A stretch of DNA of 64,000 nucleotides from Blastocystis sp. Blastoise (GCA_039096225.1 JBBPEB010000013.1:1721501-1785500), one strand, 5' to 3'. Positions 26,210 through 39,711 are shown, counted from the stretch's first letter. The notes: generated by a model not told the origin, from the sequence alone. A program made the numbers and translations.

Positions 26210-29200
26210 ATGTCAAGTTCTTGTACTGACGATTCCAAGTTTTTTATTGATGAAACCTCATTCACTCTTGTATATATTCTCTCAGAGTCATGATGTTGTA
26301 GCGATATCATATTTCAATTTTCTTATATAACTATATTTTTTTAACTATAGATGAATGGAATAGAAAAGTCTGTTAATGATCCAAGAGACATGGATCATTA
26401 TGTTCTAGATAATGGTATCAGAGTTTTTGCAATTCATGATGAGTTATGTGAGCCTTCATTGTGTTCAATTTCCATCGGTGCTGGTTCCTTTCAAGATCCT
26501 GAGGATTGTCCTGGTCTAGCTCATTTCGTTGAAGTATTACTTTATTATTTATTATATATTTACTTTTAGTTTTATGTTTAAAAATATAAAGTAATATTTA
26601 TTATTAAATGTATAGCATCTTTTATTTATGGGAACAGAAAAATATCCAAAACCAGAATCTTACTTAAATTTTCTGGAATCCCACGGGGGAAGTCGAAATG
26701 GAACAACTTCTTCTTTATGTACAAATTTCTTCTTTAATATTATTAATGAGTTTTATGAGGATTGTATTGATCGTTTCTCTTCTTTTTTTAAATGTCCTCT
26801 TTTCGATGAACATTGCATAGAGAAAGAAATTAATGTATATATAGGTTTATTATTATATTTATTATGTATATTTATGTTTATTATGTTTATTATTATTATT
26901 ATATTTATGTTTATTATGTTTATTATGTTGATTATTATTATTATTATTATATTTATGTTTATTTTTTTTTATTTATGTTTATTATGTTTATTATGTTTAT
27001 TGTTGTGTTTATTATTATTATTATTATATTATTATGTTTATATTTATTATGTTTATTATTATTATTATTATTAGTATTATATCTGATTTAAATATTATAT
27101 ATATAGGCTGTAAATAATGAGAATAGTAGAAATATTATGAGTTCTGCACATCTTGCCCGCCAAATATATCGATTGGCGCTAAATCAAAAACATCCTATTT
27201 CTCATTTTTGTATATATATATTTATATATATATACATTTTAAAATATTAAAAATATACTAAACAAAATATTAAAGTATACTATAATTATATATATAGCTA
27301 CGGGTAACAAAGATACCCTCAATATACCAGGGATTCGAGAGCGCGTCATTCAATTTTATAACGATTATTATACGCCAGATAACATGTGCCTCGTGCTCTA
27401 TTCGAATCTATCGTTGGATGAAATAAAACGAATTGCGAAACAGTATTTCGAAGGCATCCAATCACATCCCTGTAAAATACAACCACTAGATGTATGTTAA
27501 TTATTATAAATAGTATTTATTATATGTATTATTTATTATATATTGTTATATATTATTTATATTAATTATTATACATATTGTTTATTATGTATGTTATTGA
27601 TTATTATACTTATTAGTATATATATATAGACTGATGCTGTCCCTGACGATTGTGGTACAAAACTATATCGTTATATACCTATTGGTAATAATAAAGAAGT
27701 ATATATATATATGTATATATGTAATACCATATCTCTAGTTATTCTTAACATGGATGATGCCTCCTCAAGAATACCCTTATTCCCGCGGTTCTTTACAATA
27801 TGTGAGTTTAGTATTAGGTCACGAACATGACAAATCACTAGCTTATTTCCTTAAGGTATATATATATATTAATATTTATATTTTTATATATTTATATTTT
27901 ATTTATATTTATATGTATATATATTTATATATAGCATCAGAATTATATAACAGAACTATATACATCTGTTGGAACGCACATGACATTTGGAACACGATTC
28001 GATATGTCGTTAACGCTCACAGAAAAGGGTTATTCTGATTGGTCAACCATTGTACACTATATATATGAATATGTTCATTACATACAACAGCAAGGACCTC
28101 AAGTATATATATATATTATTAATTATTATTATTATTATCATATATAGGAGTACTTCTATAAAGAGAATCACGCTCTCTCCAACCTCTCCTTCCGATACTA
28201 TCAGAGATCTACTAAATTAAGGTATATATATATATATAATATATATATTATTATAATACTTATTATATATAATATATTAATAAGAATTACTATTATTAAT
28301 ATATATATATAGAACTATTGCTGCTTATTCTTCGGATATGTTGACAACTCCGATTCAATATATACTTCATGAAGATACACTTTTTAGAGAATATAACCGC
28401 GGGGAAATTCAACGACTTTTTGATTATATTACACCTCAACATTGTGTCATGTATATATATACATATATATTTATTTAATAATTCTATTCATGTATATAAT
28501 TATAGGCTTCTTGCGGACCCTCTTTTGGACCCCCAGACCGTTACAATTGAACGATATTTCAAGGGACGCTATCGAATAGACACTATAGAAGGTATATATA
28601 GATAAGCATATTACTATATATATATAACTATATATATATATTATTCTTTAGATTCTCTTCTAGAGAGTTGGTCACGTGCAGCGTTAACTATTCCCCTCAC
28701 CATCCCTCCTCCCAACCCCTATATTCCTACAAACCTCGAAGTCTTAGAGTCTAATTCCCACGGGGATGAAACAATTGCTCCTTCTCTTGTTGTTGATACA
28801 CCTGATGTGCATATGTACCTTAAAAATGAAACGCCTTTTAACGTCCCTAAACTGTGTTTATCTGTGTATCTTCGATCCCCCTATTTACAAGATACTGTTA
28901 AACATATGCTCTTAACGTCATTATGGATAGAGTATATATATATATTATTATATTTTTTATTATTATTATATTTATTACTATTATTTCTAATACATTTTAA
29001 TTGCTATTTTATATAATTTCATTTTAATTATATATATATATAGTGTAGTATGTCGACAATTAGAGAGTACGTTATATTTTGCGGCATGTGCGTCACTGAC
29101 TGCGTCATTCTCATCCTTCTCTATTTATGGTATTACTATTAATATTAATGGGTATATAATTATATATATATTGTATTTTTATCAGTATTGATGGAGATAA

Positions 29201-29334
29201 TTGTATATAACTATATGTATATATAGTTATAATGATCACGTGTCTTTACTTCTTCGAATGATCGTGGAGGCCCTCCGATCCCCCTTTATCCCCCAATCAG
29301 AATTAAAAGATCTCGTGGAACAACAAGCTGATCA

Positions 29335-29396
<62 letters not shown>

Positions 29397-29496
29397 CAAT
29401 TGTTAATATATTCATGTATAGTTTGCGCATGTGTATCGTTACAGGAATAGCCAATCAAATCAATGAACTTGTTTTTCATGTTTTCTATGGATATCC

Positions 29497-29567
<71 letters not shown>

Positions 29568-31189
29568 ATATAATATATATATATAATTCTTTAATAATTC
29601 ACTCGTTTTTCTCCCGCGTCTCTCTTGGAGGTGTGTGACGCACAGTCCATCACAATGGAAGATATTCAAGAACATGCTGTATATATATATATATATGCTT
29701 TATTATACTTTTATTATTAAAATAATTATTATCCTTTTTATTATTATTCATATTATTATACTTTTTAATATTATTCATATTAATTTTATTTATGATTATA
29801 GAAACTAATATTAAGTTCATGTTATATTGATGGATTAACCACGGGGAATGCCGATAAATCTGATCTTGATGTATATACCGCTATTCTCGAAGAATATATA
29901 CCGTTCAATAAAGATCTTAATATTCACGGGAATCGACACCTCGATTTACCACGTATTTTGAATATAGAACCGGGAAATAAGTATAAATATCTTTTAAAAG
30001 AAAATATATCTGTATATTCTATTATATTATATATATATAGATATATTTATCCATTCATCTCTCCCAACCCAAATGAAGTGAGTTCTGCGGTTTTTTCTTA
30101 TATTCATGTATGTATATATATTCTTTATTATTATTATTATTATTATTAATATTATTATGATATATAGATAGGTGATCGATTAGATTTACCCTTATATGTA
30201 AAATCAGTTCTATTTGATACTTTATTTTCTTCTTATTCTTTTGGAGTTCTTAGAACAAAAGAACAATTAGGATACAGTGCACGTGCTAGGTCACATGTTA
30301 TGAGGGGTGAAATGGGGATCTCCACAATTGTACAAAGTGACAAAGTATATATATATATATATAATATTCTATTGATTCTCTTTTGACTTTATAACATATA
30401 TATATATATAGTATTCACCATGGTATATTTACACTCGAATTCTCGCTTTTTGGCGTGAAATCAAAGCATATATGTCGACAATATCAGAAAAACAATTTGA
30501 AGAGACAAAAGTTGCTGTATATTATTCTATATTTATTCTATTTATTCTATATTTATTCTATTTATGCTATATTTATTCTATTTATACTATATTTATCTAT
30601 TTATACTATATTTATTCTATTTATACCATATTTATACTATATTTATTCTATTTATACCATATTTATACTATATTTATTCTATTTATACTATATTAATACC
30701 ATATTAATTCTATTTATATTATATTTATTCTATTTATGGTATTTTAAATTCTCTCTTTTTCTTCTTCCAGTTAAAGAAAACCTACCTGAGAAAGCAAGAT
30801 ACCTTGAGTCAAGTACACGGTAGTTTCTCGGCTCCCATCGCAAGAGAGTCTTTTCTGTTTAATAAAAAGTTTCTTTATTGTGAATTACTAGATACAATTA
30901 CTTTAGAGGATATATATACATTTTATGATATATATATAGATCCTGATTCTGAAGAATGTAGATATTTCACTCTCTTTTTAACCAATCAAAATGTAGGCTA
31001 TCAAGATATGCCCAATGGTATGATTCTATTATTATTATTATATATTTATTATATATTTATTATTAATATATTTATCATATATTATTAATATATTTATCAT
31101 ATTATTATATTAACTATTATTATTATAATATATAGATGATTCCTATATACTTATCCCTCCTACTTCCAGTTATCCATTTGATTTATAAT
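26210..31189 (+). CDS. Insulin-degrading-enzyme-like zinc metalloprotease (M16 family)
   Basis: Exon 1 (26210-26269, MSSSCTDDSKFF) joins at 26351. The inverted zinc motif HFVEH is assembled across an intron (GLAHFVE at about 26530 plus HLLFMGTEKYP from about 26611), and the third ligand lies in EINAVNNENSRN (about 26830-27130). The remaining exons give the four-lobed M16 'clamshell' including LRTKEQLGYSARA (about 30247-30290), the conserved C-terminal segment of IDE/nardilysin. Stop at 31189 after SSYPFDL. The protein is roughly the 1000-residue size of the family. IDE-type enzymes degrade short peptides, in cytosol or organelles; no targeting sequence is obvious. All introns are GT-AG except one AT-AC intron (29491-29602), and several hold long TA or TTA/TTTA repeats. 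The 5' flank carries the Tc1 insertion 200 bp upstream of the ATG. Confidence 0.9.
26880..27085. repeat. TTTATTATG/TTA repeat in a protease-gene intron
   Basis: Irregular repeats of TTTATTATG and TTA fill the intron between the EKEIN and AVNNENSRN exons. Confidence 0.8.
29491..29602 (+). other. Probable U12-type AT-AC intron in the M16 protease gene
   Basis: 112 nt starting ATATCCTAAT and ending TTTAATAATTCAC. Splicing at these borders joins VFYG to RFSPASLLEVCDAQSITMEDI in frame. That restores the segment which in IDE homologues reads W-T-x-x-x-L-x-E-A-L-x-x-[IV]-T-L shortly before a conserved GN (here SSCYIDGLTTGN). The motif TTCTTTAAT, 8 nt from the end counted from its second A, resembles the U12 branch consensus TTCCTTRAC. 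A long TA tract lies between the two ends. A GT-AG alternative (GTTTTC at 29480 to GCACAG at 29644) stays open but deletes the conserved segment. Confidence 0.75.
30530..30745. repeat. Minisatellite-like TATTCTATTTA repeat in an intron
   Basis: Irregular copies of TATTTATTCTATTTATACTA fill an intron of the M16 protease gene. Confidence 0.75.
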
Positions 31190-31724
31190 TATTATATTTC
31201 AACTAAATATATATATTTATTATTTTTATTTTTAGTTTTGTATATTGTTTCATGTGTATGAGATTGTTACTAAGGATATTATTCTATATAAACATATATT
31301 TCATGATATAATAAATTCATTTTTTTTTTTATTTATTTTTATATATAGCTACAGTATCTTAATTAGCAACTTCCTTATTTCTTGATAGTTTTATTGTATT
31401 ATTTAGTTCCTTGAGTATAAACATAATAATCTATTTTTCACTGAATATTTTCTTATTATTTTGTTTGGCTATTGTATACTTTTATACATAATCATATATT
31501 CTTTTCATTATCTATATACTATTGTTTCATAATTTATTCCCATCATTTTTCCTATCAAAACAAAACAAATCAATCATAACAGCAATCAATGCTTAACAAC
31601 TATAAGAGATGTATCAAATAGACATAATATAATAAACTATTAACGCATAATAAACAACAATTAAAAGAGAAAAGTAGAAAAAGTAGAAAAAAAACTGGAA
31701 AAAAACGTCAATAAAGAAGGATAA
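31190..31724. other. Convergent 3' intergenic region
   Basis: AT-rich spacer between the stop codons of the protease and the pseudokinase gene. No gene or RNA is seen. Confidence 0.5.
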
Positions 31725-32001
31725 TTATTCCTCTTTATGAAAGCAATCGAATTGAAGTGCTTCTGATGCAGAAGGACGTTCATTAGGATCAATAGTTAAT
31801 AATGATTGAATTAAAGATATTAATTTTGGAGATGTATTTTTAGCTTCTCCATAAGTAAATAATAATGGTTGTGAATAATTATATTCTACTATTCCTTTAT
31901 CATTCATTTCACAATAGGGGAACTTTCTTGTTAATAAAGCATATAATACAACTCCTACATTCCATATATCACATTTATTTGTATAACTACCTATATATAT
32001 A

Positions 32002-32092
<91 letters not shown>

Positions 32093-32093
32093 G

Positions 32094-32132
<39 letters not shown>

Positions 32133-32195
32133 AATACTAATACATAGAACAGAATATATAGTTATAAAAATAATATATTTTTTAATAAAAAAAAC

Positions 32196-32253
<58 letters not shown>

Positions 32254-34025
32254 TTTTCTCATTTCTGGAGGAATATAAAGAGGATTACAGCAGCTTTCAT
32301 TCATTGGTTTATCTCCTTCTTTATATATACACATATCTCCATATCCTGCTAAGCATACACCAATACTAGAAATCTCATCAAATAAACCACGAAATCTCTT
32401 TACTAATATATGTTCTAATTTAATATTTCTATGACATAAATTATTTTTATGTAGATAGTCAACAGCCATTAATAATTGATTGGCTATTTGAAGTAATACT
32501 GTTTCTGTTAAGTACAAGATACGATTGTACTTCATAAAACGGACAAGATCTGACTTAGCGTAACACTTTGAAGATATACAAAAGATACGTTGTACAACTA
32601 TAAATACATATGAATATAAATATAAACATAAATATACATAATTATATATAGATTTATATATATATAACAAAATAAATAACACATATAAAACCCTTTGAAT
32701 ATATTCATAAAATATAACCATATATATATAACCATATATATATAACCATATATATATAACCATATATATATAACCATATATATACCTCCATCAATAGTTT
32801 CTTCTTCTATCCAATAATCAAGAGGATATAATAAGAAGTCATTCTTTTCTTTCATTAATGTGTCATGAATTTGTTCATATTTTGTTAATTGTGTCTCTGT
32901 GACATTGTTATACTTCTTAACGGCAAGGAAATCTCCCGTTTGATTGGATCTTACCATCATAACCTTCCAATCTTTACTCTTTCTTGTAGTTCCTAAGACA
33001 GTATAAGGAGAAGCAGGAACACTTGTTAAACGAGTACTATATATATATATCAATATTTTAAATTATAAACAAAAAGAATTTATTCATATATATATAATAT
33101 AAACCATAATTCTATCATTATAAAAAATAAAAAAATATATATATATATTGTTTTTTAACCAAATAATCATAAATATATACCTAGTAATTGATTCAAAACA
33201 AGGATGAAGATAAGCTTGTTCACTAGTCAATCTTTTATTTGGAGAAAAAGAGAGAAGAGATGAAATTAGATCAATAAAAAAAGGAGGTAATAATTTCCAT
33301 TGATCACTTGAAAATAAATTTTCTTGAGAATAATTATCTTCTGTTATTTCTTCCTTTGTATATATAGGGAATGGGAAACTATGTTCAACAAGATAATAAA
33401 GAGAAACACCAATACTAAACATATCAGAAAGAGGAGTATAAATGCCATTGATTACTTCAGGAGCTTGACATTGATTGTAAACAATAGGGACTCGGTTACT
33501 TGAAATCTGATCTATTTGAAATGCATGGTAGAGAGCACCAATAATGACAGAAATATCAACAATCACATCTCCATTTCTTTTCAAGTCTCTAACGTATATA
33601 TTGTCTAATCGTATATCACCATGACATATATTCTTCTGATGAAGATATAATGTAGCTTTGATTATTTGTTTTGCAATATATAAAAAGCAATCAGGACTTA
33701 ATTGTTCATTTAAAATAAGATGTAATAAGCTACCATGATGATAATAAATAGAAGATATGCAAGCATATTCATTATTTTTATCAATATAATGATCGTACAT
33801 AGGAATAATTAAAGGAGAATTAATGAGAGAACGAATAAATACGCTTTGTTCATAACATTTTTTGTCATCTGAGCTCGAGAGATCGAAAAGTCTGTTTATT
33901 TTAAATCCTCCACGTTCATTATCTTTGACCATGAATCGTTTAGACTGGCCATTTTCTTGGAAGTGACGAAGAACATCATCAGGGATTTCATCGTGACGAA
34001 TTGTTGAGTTTATTTCAGAATTCAT
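31725..34025 (-). CDS. Tandem double pseudokinase
   Basis: Starts at 34025 (MNSEINSTIRHDEIPDDV); stop at 31725. Two kinase-fold domains lie in one reading chain. The first (about 33960-33180) has CHGDIRLDNIYV where HRDxKxxN is expected, ISV in place of DFG, and a recognisable CQAPEVINGIYTPLSDMFSIGVSLYYL C-lobe. After an intron, the second (about 33036-31725) has a normal AVKK lysine but HRNIKLEH in the catalytic loop (the proton-acceptor Asp is Asn) and GYG instead of DFG, then PLYIPPEM and CDIWNVGVVLYALL. With both DFG aspartates missing and one catalytic Asp changed, phosphotransfer by either domain is doubtful. Pseudokinases usually act as scaffolds or allosteric regulators. Introns at about 33040-33180, 32600-32787 and 31993-32250 separate the exons; the last contains long TTA and TA repeats. 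About 600-630 aa. Confidence 0.85.
32005..32130. repeat. (TTA)n microsatellite in an intron
   Basis: About 40 TTA units with one TGT interruption, inside the last intron of the double pseudokinase gene. Confidence 0.95.
32198..32251. repeat. (TA)n tract at an intron donor
   Basis: Pure TA run directly downstream (minus-strand sense) of the exon ending PPEMRK; it forms the start of the same intron as the TTA repeat. Confidence 0.95.
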
Positions 34026-34509
34026 ATTTTATAGTTTTACTAATTGTATAGAAATTTCTAATATAAAGAAATATAAATAATAACAGAATATAAAACCAAA
34101 ATTGAAGAAAATAAAAGTTTTGTTATTGATTGGTCACAAAAAATGGATCTTGAAAATTATTGGATAATAGGCAAAGTGAAGATTCATAGCGAAGTTTTGT
34201 TTTATTGAGAAGTTTCTATATTGAATCTTCTTTATTGAGGAGATTTAATAGTTGTATGGTAAAAACTAGAATTACTCCTATAGTATCTCATAGGTTTCGC
34301 ATAGATTTTTGATGAATCCAACGAATGTATAAAATGAACTTGAGAATCGTTCACTATATTTATATGTTGTTTATATATATAATGTATTAATGATAGCATT
34401 GATCGCAATACATAAAAAAAAACAAAAAAAAATAGCAGATTCAATAAAAACTGTTATGAAAACAAGGAGAATGCAATAATATATTCATAAATTACACTTT
34501 TGAAACAAT
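34026..34509. other. Intergenic, no gene seen
   Basis: Spacer between two minus-strand genes; it should include the promoter of the double pseudokinase. A 70-codon minus-strand frame (34232-34444) has no protein-like features. Confidence 0.5.
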
Positions 34510-35465
34510 TTATAACATCTTATCTAGTTGTTCATTCATAAACTCTAAGGTTTTACGTGTTTTATTTATTTCTTTAACGTATTGAATAATTTGTTGATCT
34601 CTTTGAATTTGAGCATCCTTTATGGCTAATAACTGTTTGTAATTCTCAATGCGTGATGTCAACTAGTATAATATAGAAATAAGAAAAAGAAAATTATTAA
34701 TATTTTATTATTAGAGATATTTCTTATACATAAATTCAACAAGAAATATTTCTTATATATAAATGTCAACAAGAAATATACTTCTTCTAATTGAGATCGT
34801 TTTATCTTAACATATTCATCATTTTGAGCAGGTTCTTGTAATACTTGTTTCTCAACAATTTGTTTTTGTTCTATTTGTGATTCTTGATACTCTTCAGCTG
34901 GAGATGGAATAGCATCTTCCTATATAATAAATTTGTATAAAACAAATAGAACAAATGTATTACACAACTCACAGATCATGTAAAAGATAAAATAAATGTA
35001 TAAATATTGTTACAATAAAAATAATTTATGAAAAAATAAAGTATATATATATACTGTCTTTGGATTTGGTGAAGTAGTTGCTTGTTTTTCTTGTTTAACA
35101 CTAAATGGATTTGGTGGTAATTTAGGTGGAGGAGGGAGATTCTAGAAAGAATTGAATAAAAAAATTTTGTTTTAGAAAACTTACATCTAAAGAAATGGAA
35201 TGTAATTGTATAAACATAGAAATTATGTTATTATCAAATAGGAAATAATATTGTTATACTTTTAGAATATGAAATAATATATATACATACTTTTTTTGGA
35301 TTTTTTGGATGGATTACTAAAAGCTAAGGATCGAAGTTCATTGTTCTTCTTTGGTTTCTTTTGAGTTTGTTTATTGATGACAGTAAATTGTTCTTCTTCA
35401 GTTTCAGATTCAGTATCAAAATCTGTAGCTAAGTTACCAAACTTATTTTGTTTACGTGAAGACAT
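34510..35465 (-). CDS. Small charged coiled-coil protein, unrecognised
   Basis: Starts at 35465 (MSSRKQNKFGNLATDFDTESE), stop at 34512-34510 after NEQLDKML. Four or five exons join in frame. They give an acidic N-terminus with a lysine-rich basic patch (KKPKKNNELRSLAF), a proline-rich linker (NLPPPPKLPPNPFSVKQ), a glutamine/glutamate-rich helix (ESQIEQKQIVEKQVLQEP) and a C-terminal heptad-like helix (SRIENYKQLLAIKDAQIQRD). About 200 aa with no enzymatic motif. The coiled coil suggests a structural or adaptor role, but I do not recognise the family. Confidence 0.65.
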
Positions 35466-35939
35466 TATAGTAAATGTTAATTTAATGTGAAAAAGAAATG
35501 AAATGTGTACTAGAAACTTCGATGATTATTTTTTAACTTTGAATTAATAAAAGCAAAATTCTCATGAAAATAATTGTTAGAAATAAAATGGATCTGTTTT
35601 GATTGTATAAATAACTAGAAAAAATAGGTTTGCAAATATTGAGAGAATAATAGTCTTAATAACGGCATAATGTTAATCTAGAATGAAAAAAAGAGAATTA
35701 GCTTGAGAATGAACAAGTAGTGTTTTCAAATAGATTTATATATTAAAGCAAACGATGTATGGCTTTCTCTGAATAATTAATTGATTTTAGAAAAGATACA
35801 TGAAAAACAATGCAAGAGAAAATTAGAAAATGTAAATAATAAAAAAGCAAATATAAAAGAAACTTTGAAATAAATTTTTAAAAAAGTAATATAGAATTCA
35901 TAGAGTGTATGAATAATATAGAAAAATAAGTAATAAACA
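35466..35939. other. Intergenic, no gene seen
   Basis: AT-rich spacer between two minus-strand genes with no coding or RNA signal. Confidence 0.5.
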
Positions 35940-36473
35940 TTAAAGAGCATTTAGCTTTGCAATGATTTCATCAACTGAAAGTCGATCAGCTGGTTTCGCG
36001 GCCCAACAAGCTTTAATAATATCTTTAATTGCTATAGAAATTGATAAGATTAGATACAATAAAAATGAAAAAAAAAAGTTAAAATATTATTTTAAATATA
36101 TATATTATTTGTATATTGTGAATATACCTGGAGATAAATGGCTGGGGAGAGTAGGACGTAAACCAACATATGCAATATTACGGAGAATCTATATATATAT
36201 TATAAGATGATTGAGAATATAATACTAAAAGAATAATAAAAAAGACTTATTTACAGTATAAATATAAATATATATATATATAATTAATATTCAATATATT
36301 TGATAATATATATTTAATAATAATAATTAAGATATATATATATATACAGTGACATCGGGTAGATGGCAATCTTCGTAAGGACGTAATTCAGTATATATTT
36401 CATACATAAGTATAGCAAAACTATATATATCTACTTTCTCATTATATGTTTCTTTACGCAATAACTCAGGGGC

Positions 36474-36539
<66 letters not shown>

Positions 36540-37309
36540 AATATAAAAAAGAAAGATGAATCATAATAATCATAATCATTTATATATATATATATACCCA
36601 GCAGGAGTACCACAGAAAGTCATTCGCGTATCACGATCCTCTTCACGTGATAAACCGAAATCTGTTAACTTGCACGTGCCATGACTTAAAAGAACATTCT
36701 CTGATTTAATATCTCTGTGAATCAGATTTCGTTTATGCATATATTGAATAGCACTAGCAATCTCTTTGCACATACGGAGCCTCCATTCATCTGTTTTTAT
36801 AGCTATATCTCTATATATAGATGTATAAATATAGGTATTATGTATATATAAGAATAATAAGTATAATAAGTATAATAATAAAAATAAACAAAATAATAAG
36901 TATAATAAGTATAATAATATATATATACTCTTTCTTTCTAGAGTCGATAAGTTTACGAAGTGTTTCTCCTCCCATTTCCATGACTATAACGGGCTTATCT
37001 CCTTTATAACTTAAACCATAGATCTATAATCAATATATATATATAAACTTTTAAAATAAATTTTCCTTTAATAAATTGAAAAAAATATAATAATAAATAT
37101 ATAAAAGTAGTATAAAGAAGAATCAATATAAAAGAGGTATATATAAAAAGCAATAGTGATAACTATATATATATACTTGCACAATATTAGGGTGTTTCAT
37201 TTGTGACTGAATAATAACTTCTCTTTTTAAAGCAATTAAATCTTTATTTCGTGGACAGATATTTAATACCTTCAGAGCTACTTCTTGACCTTTATAAGAT
37301 CTATATATG

Positions 37310-37342
<33 letters not shown>

Positions 37343-37824
37343 TGTAGAAATATTTGTTTATAAAAACATATTATTAAAAATATTATTATATGTATAGTTA
37401 ATATTATTATATTATTACTATTATTATTATTATTATTATTATATACCCTGCATAAACTTTAGCAAAGGCTCCTTCTCCCAAGCAAGTCCCTTGAACAATA
37501 TTATCAAATGTAATAATAGGAACTATATATATATATATGATGAAAAAACTAGAATAAATATATAACATATACAAAATAGAATCCAAAAATTATTTTAAAT
37601 GATATAAATAGAACATGATAATTATATATATATTAATGTTTGTTTATAAAAAAAATTTAACACATAACTATCATATATATATATATATAATAAAATTGAA
37701 TGAATTTCAATGTATAATATAACTAATATATATATATATATATATACTTTTATATTCATCTTTCATTTCTACAATAAACTTTAAGTTATCCGGAAGAGGA
37801 GGATTATTACCCGTACTACTACTA

Positions 37825-37877
<53 letters not shown>

Positions 37878-38989
37878 AGATAATTAAATAAATAGATAAG
37901 TCCTATACTAATAAATATAATAATAATAAATATAATAATTAATCATATAATAATAATTATATTAATATATAATAATAAAAATAAGTATAAATATAATGAA
38001 CACAACTATATTATAATATACATATATATATATATACGCTTTACAAACAGGATAGGTACGTTTGAAAATACTCTGAATTTCTTGGAGAGATTGAGCAATA
38101 GTATAATGCTATATATATATTAATGAATATATATATATATATATATATTAATATCTATTAGATAATGAAAACATATATATAATAGATATATATATAAAAA
38201 TAATAATATATATATAATAATAATACATATATATACTTTATCCCATTTTTTAAACATATCAAAATAGACACATCCGTTCGAAAGAACTTCCGAACATTCT
38301 GGATTATACATTAAACTAGCTATAAAAGTAATATAAACATATATATAATAAAAGTAGAAATATAAATATATTTATAAATACAGATAATATAAATGGTCGT
38401 ATCCATATAAAGATAAAATTTAAACTTATAAAAGTCATAATAAACAAAAAAACAAAATTTCAACAATAACATAAATAATTTAAAAAATCATTACATACGA
38501 TGACCAAGATCAACTTGAACAATAGGATAGAAATTAGGAAATGTGTTTTCATTTAACATTATATGAATAGGAAGTGGATATGATTTGCCATCAATAGGTA
38601 CATCAAGACTAGCTGTTAAAACAAGGAATCGTTCTTGATTATCATTCTTTGCTATAGTCAATAATATATAAAATTCATGATCATAGATATAAATAGTCGT
38701 AAAAATATAATGAACTTACATATCTTAGCCTTTTTAATATGAATTAATCGCTCTTTTATGCAATCGTATATCTGAGTTTGAAGATTACAAGTCTAAAGAA
38801 ATATAGAATTAATATTTAAAAAAACTAAAATTGACAAAAACATAACAAAAAGCATAGAATAGTTATAATCACTCAAAATCTATTATAGCAAATCGTGTCT
38901 ATACGTACAGGATCAAAAGACATCTCCTTGATCTTTTCTAAAGTCTGATTATAGCCAGCATAATAATTATCATAGGTTGACGGCGCCAT
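35940..38989 (-). CDS. UEV (TSG101-like) domain fused to an active-looking protein kinase
   Basis: Starts at 38989 (MAPSTYDNYYAGYNQ); stop at 35940-35942 after IIAKLNAL. About 13 exons, some 445 aa. The N-terminal part (exons about 38793-38037) reads as a UEV/E2-like domain. VLTASLDVPIDGKSYPLPIH matches the TSG101 beta-meander GTIPVPYRGNTYNIPI. ENTFPNFYPIVQVDL matches DTYPYNPPICFV. GCVYFDMFKKWD matches GKIYLPYLHEWK, with no catalytic cysteine. The C-terminal part (about 37525-35940) is a complete kinase: GEGAFAKVYAG loop, VALKVL lysine, acidic C-helix, LIHRDIKSENVLL, LTDFGLSR, a GTPAG-RMAPELL activation segment and IKACWAAKPADRLSVDE, a TKL-like C-lobe ending. UEV domains bind ubiquitin or P[ST]AP motifs, so the fusion could target kinase activity to ubiquitin or ESCRT-type partners (inference). 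Introns are TA-bounded. Confidence 0.83.
36480..36533. repeat. (TA)n tract in a kinase-gene intron
   Basis: Pure TA repeat between the GTPAG and RMAPELL exons of the UEV-kinase gene, adjoining the splice acceptor on the minus strand. Confidence 0.95.
37830..37873. repeat. (TA)n tract in a UEV-kinase gene intron
   Basis: Pure TA repeat directly adjoining an exon of the UEV-kinase gene. Confidence 0.95.
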
Positions 38990-39711
38990 TATCGATTAGT
39001 CTATATTTTAAAAAGTCGTCTAAATAATAATCTTCTAATATACCTTATTTAAAGAAGAGAAAATAATATATTAACTAGAATATTAATAGATTTGTTTTTA
39101 GATTCTGTAAATAAAAAAATGATGGGCCAAATCTAAACTATAACCGTGATTTATACCGAATTTCTTTAAGTCTCTTTAGTAAACCAGTTTTAAGACTCAT
39201 TTCATTACTTTTCTATTTATGAATATCTTGAAGATTTATTCATTATTTATTCAATTTCTATGTATGTTGATACTTATACAATACTAAATCCAATACTAAA
39301 ACTTCTTTATACCTTATTATTAAAACTGTAATGAATCGACTCTTTATCTTACATCTATTAATCATTTGAAAAACCATAACGCCAATATTTTAATATGGAA
39401 AATGACATAATTTCAAGAATATAATTGAAAAAAAGTGACATCATTAATAAATATTCTTATACACAATATTCTCAAGGCTATAATCGAAGTCTATATCGTT
39501 TGATTATATACTAATTCAGAAATAAAAGTAATGTTCCAAGTAATTAAACAACTGACTAGTGTCTTTGCCAAATGCAGATATCCAATATTATTCACCTATA
39601 TACGACATTACTTGATTCATAGGAAACCAATACGAATCAAACAAATATACGAAGAATAGAAAATAAACAGAAAGTATCAGTATATACTATAGTAAGAAAA
39701 ACATTTCAATA
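38990..39711. other. Intergenic, upstream of UEV-kinase gene and tRNA
   Basis: AT-rich sequence with no open frame of interest; it must include the promoter of the minus-strand UEV-kinase gene. Confidence 0.5.

Noticed and set aside
29501-29562. YIYIYI-coding TA run in the protease gene
   Set aside because: An open frame runs through it by chance of the dinucleotide; the run interrupts a conserved IDE region and is better explained as part of the AT-AC intron.
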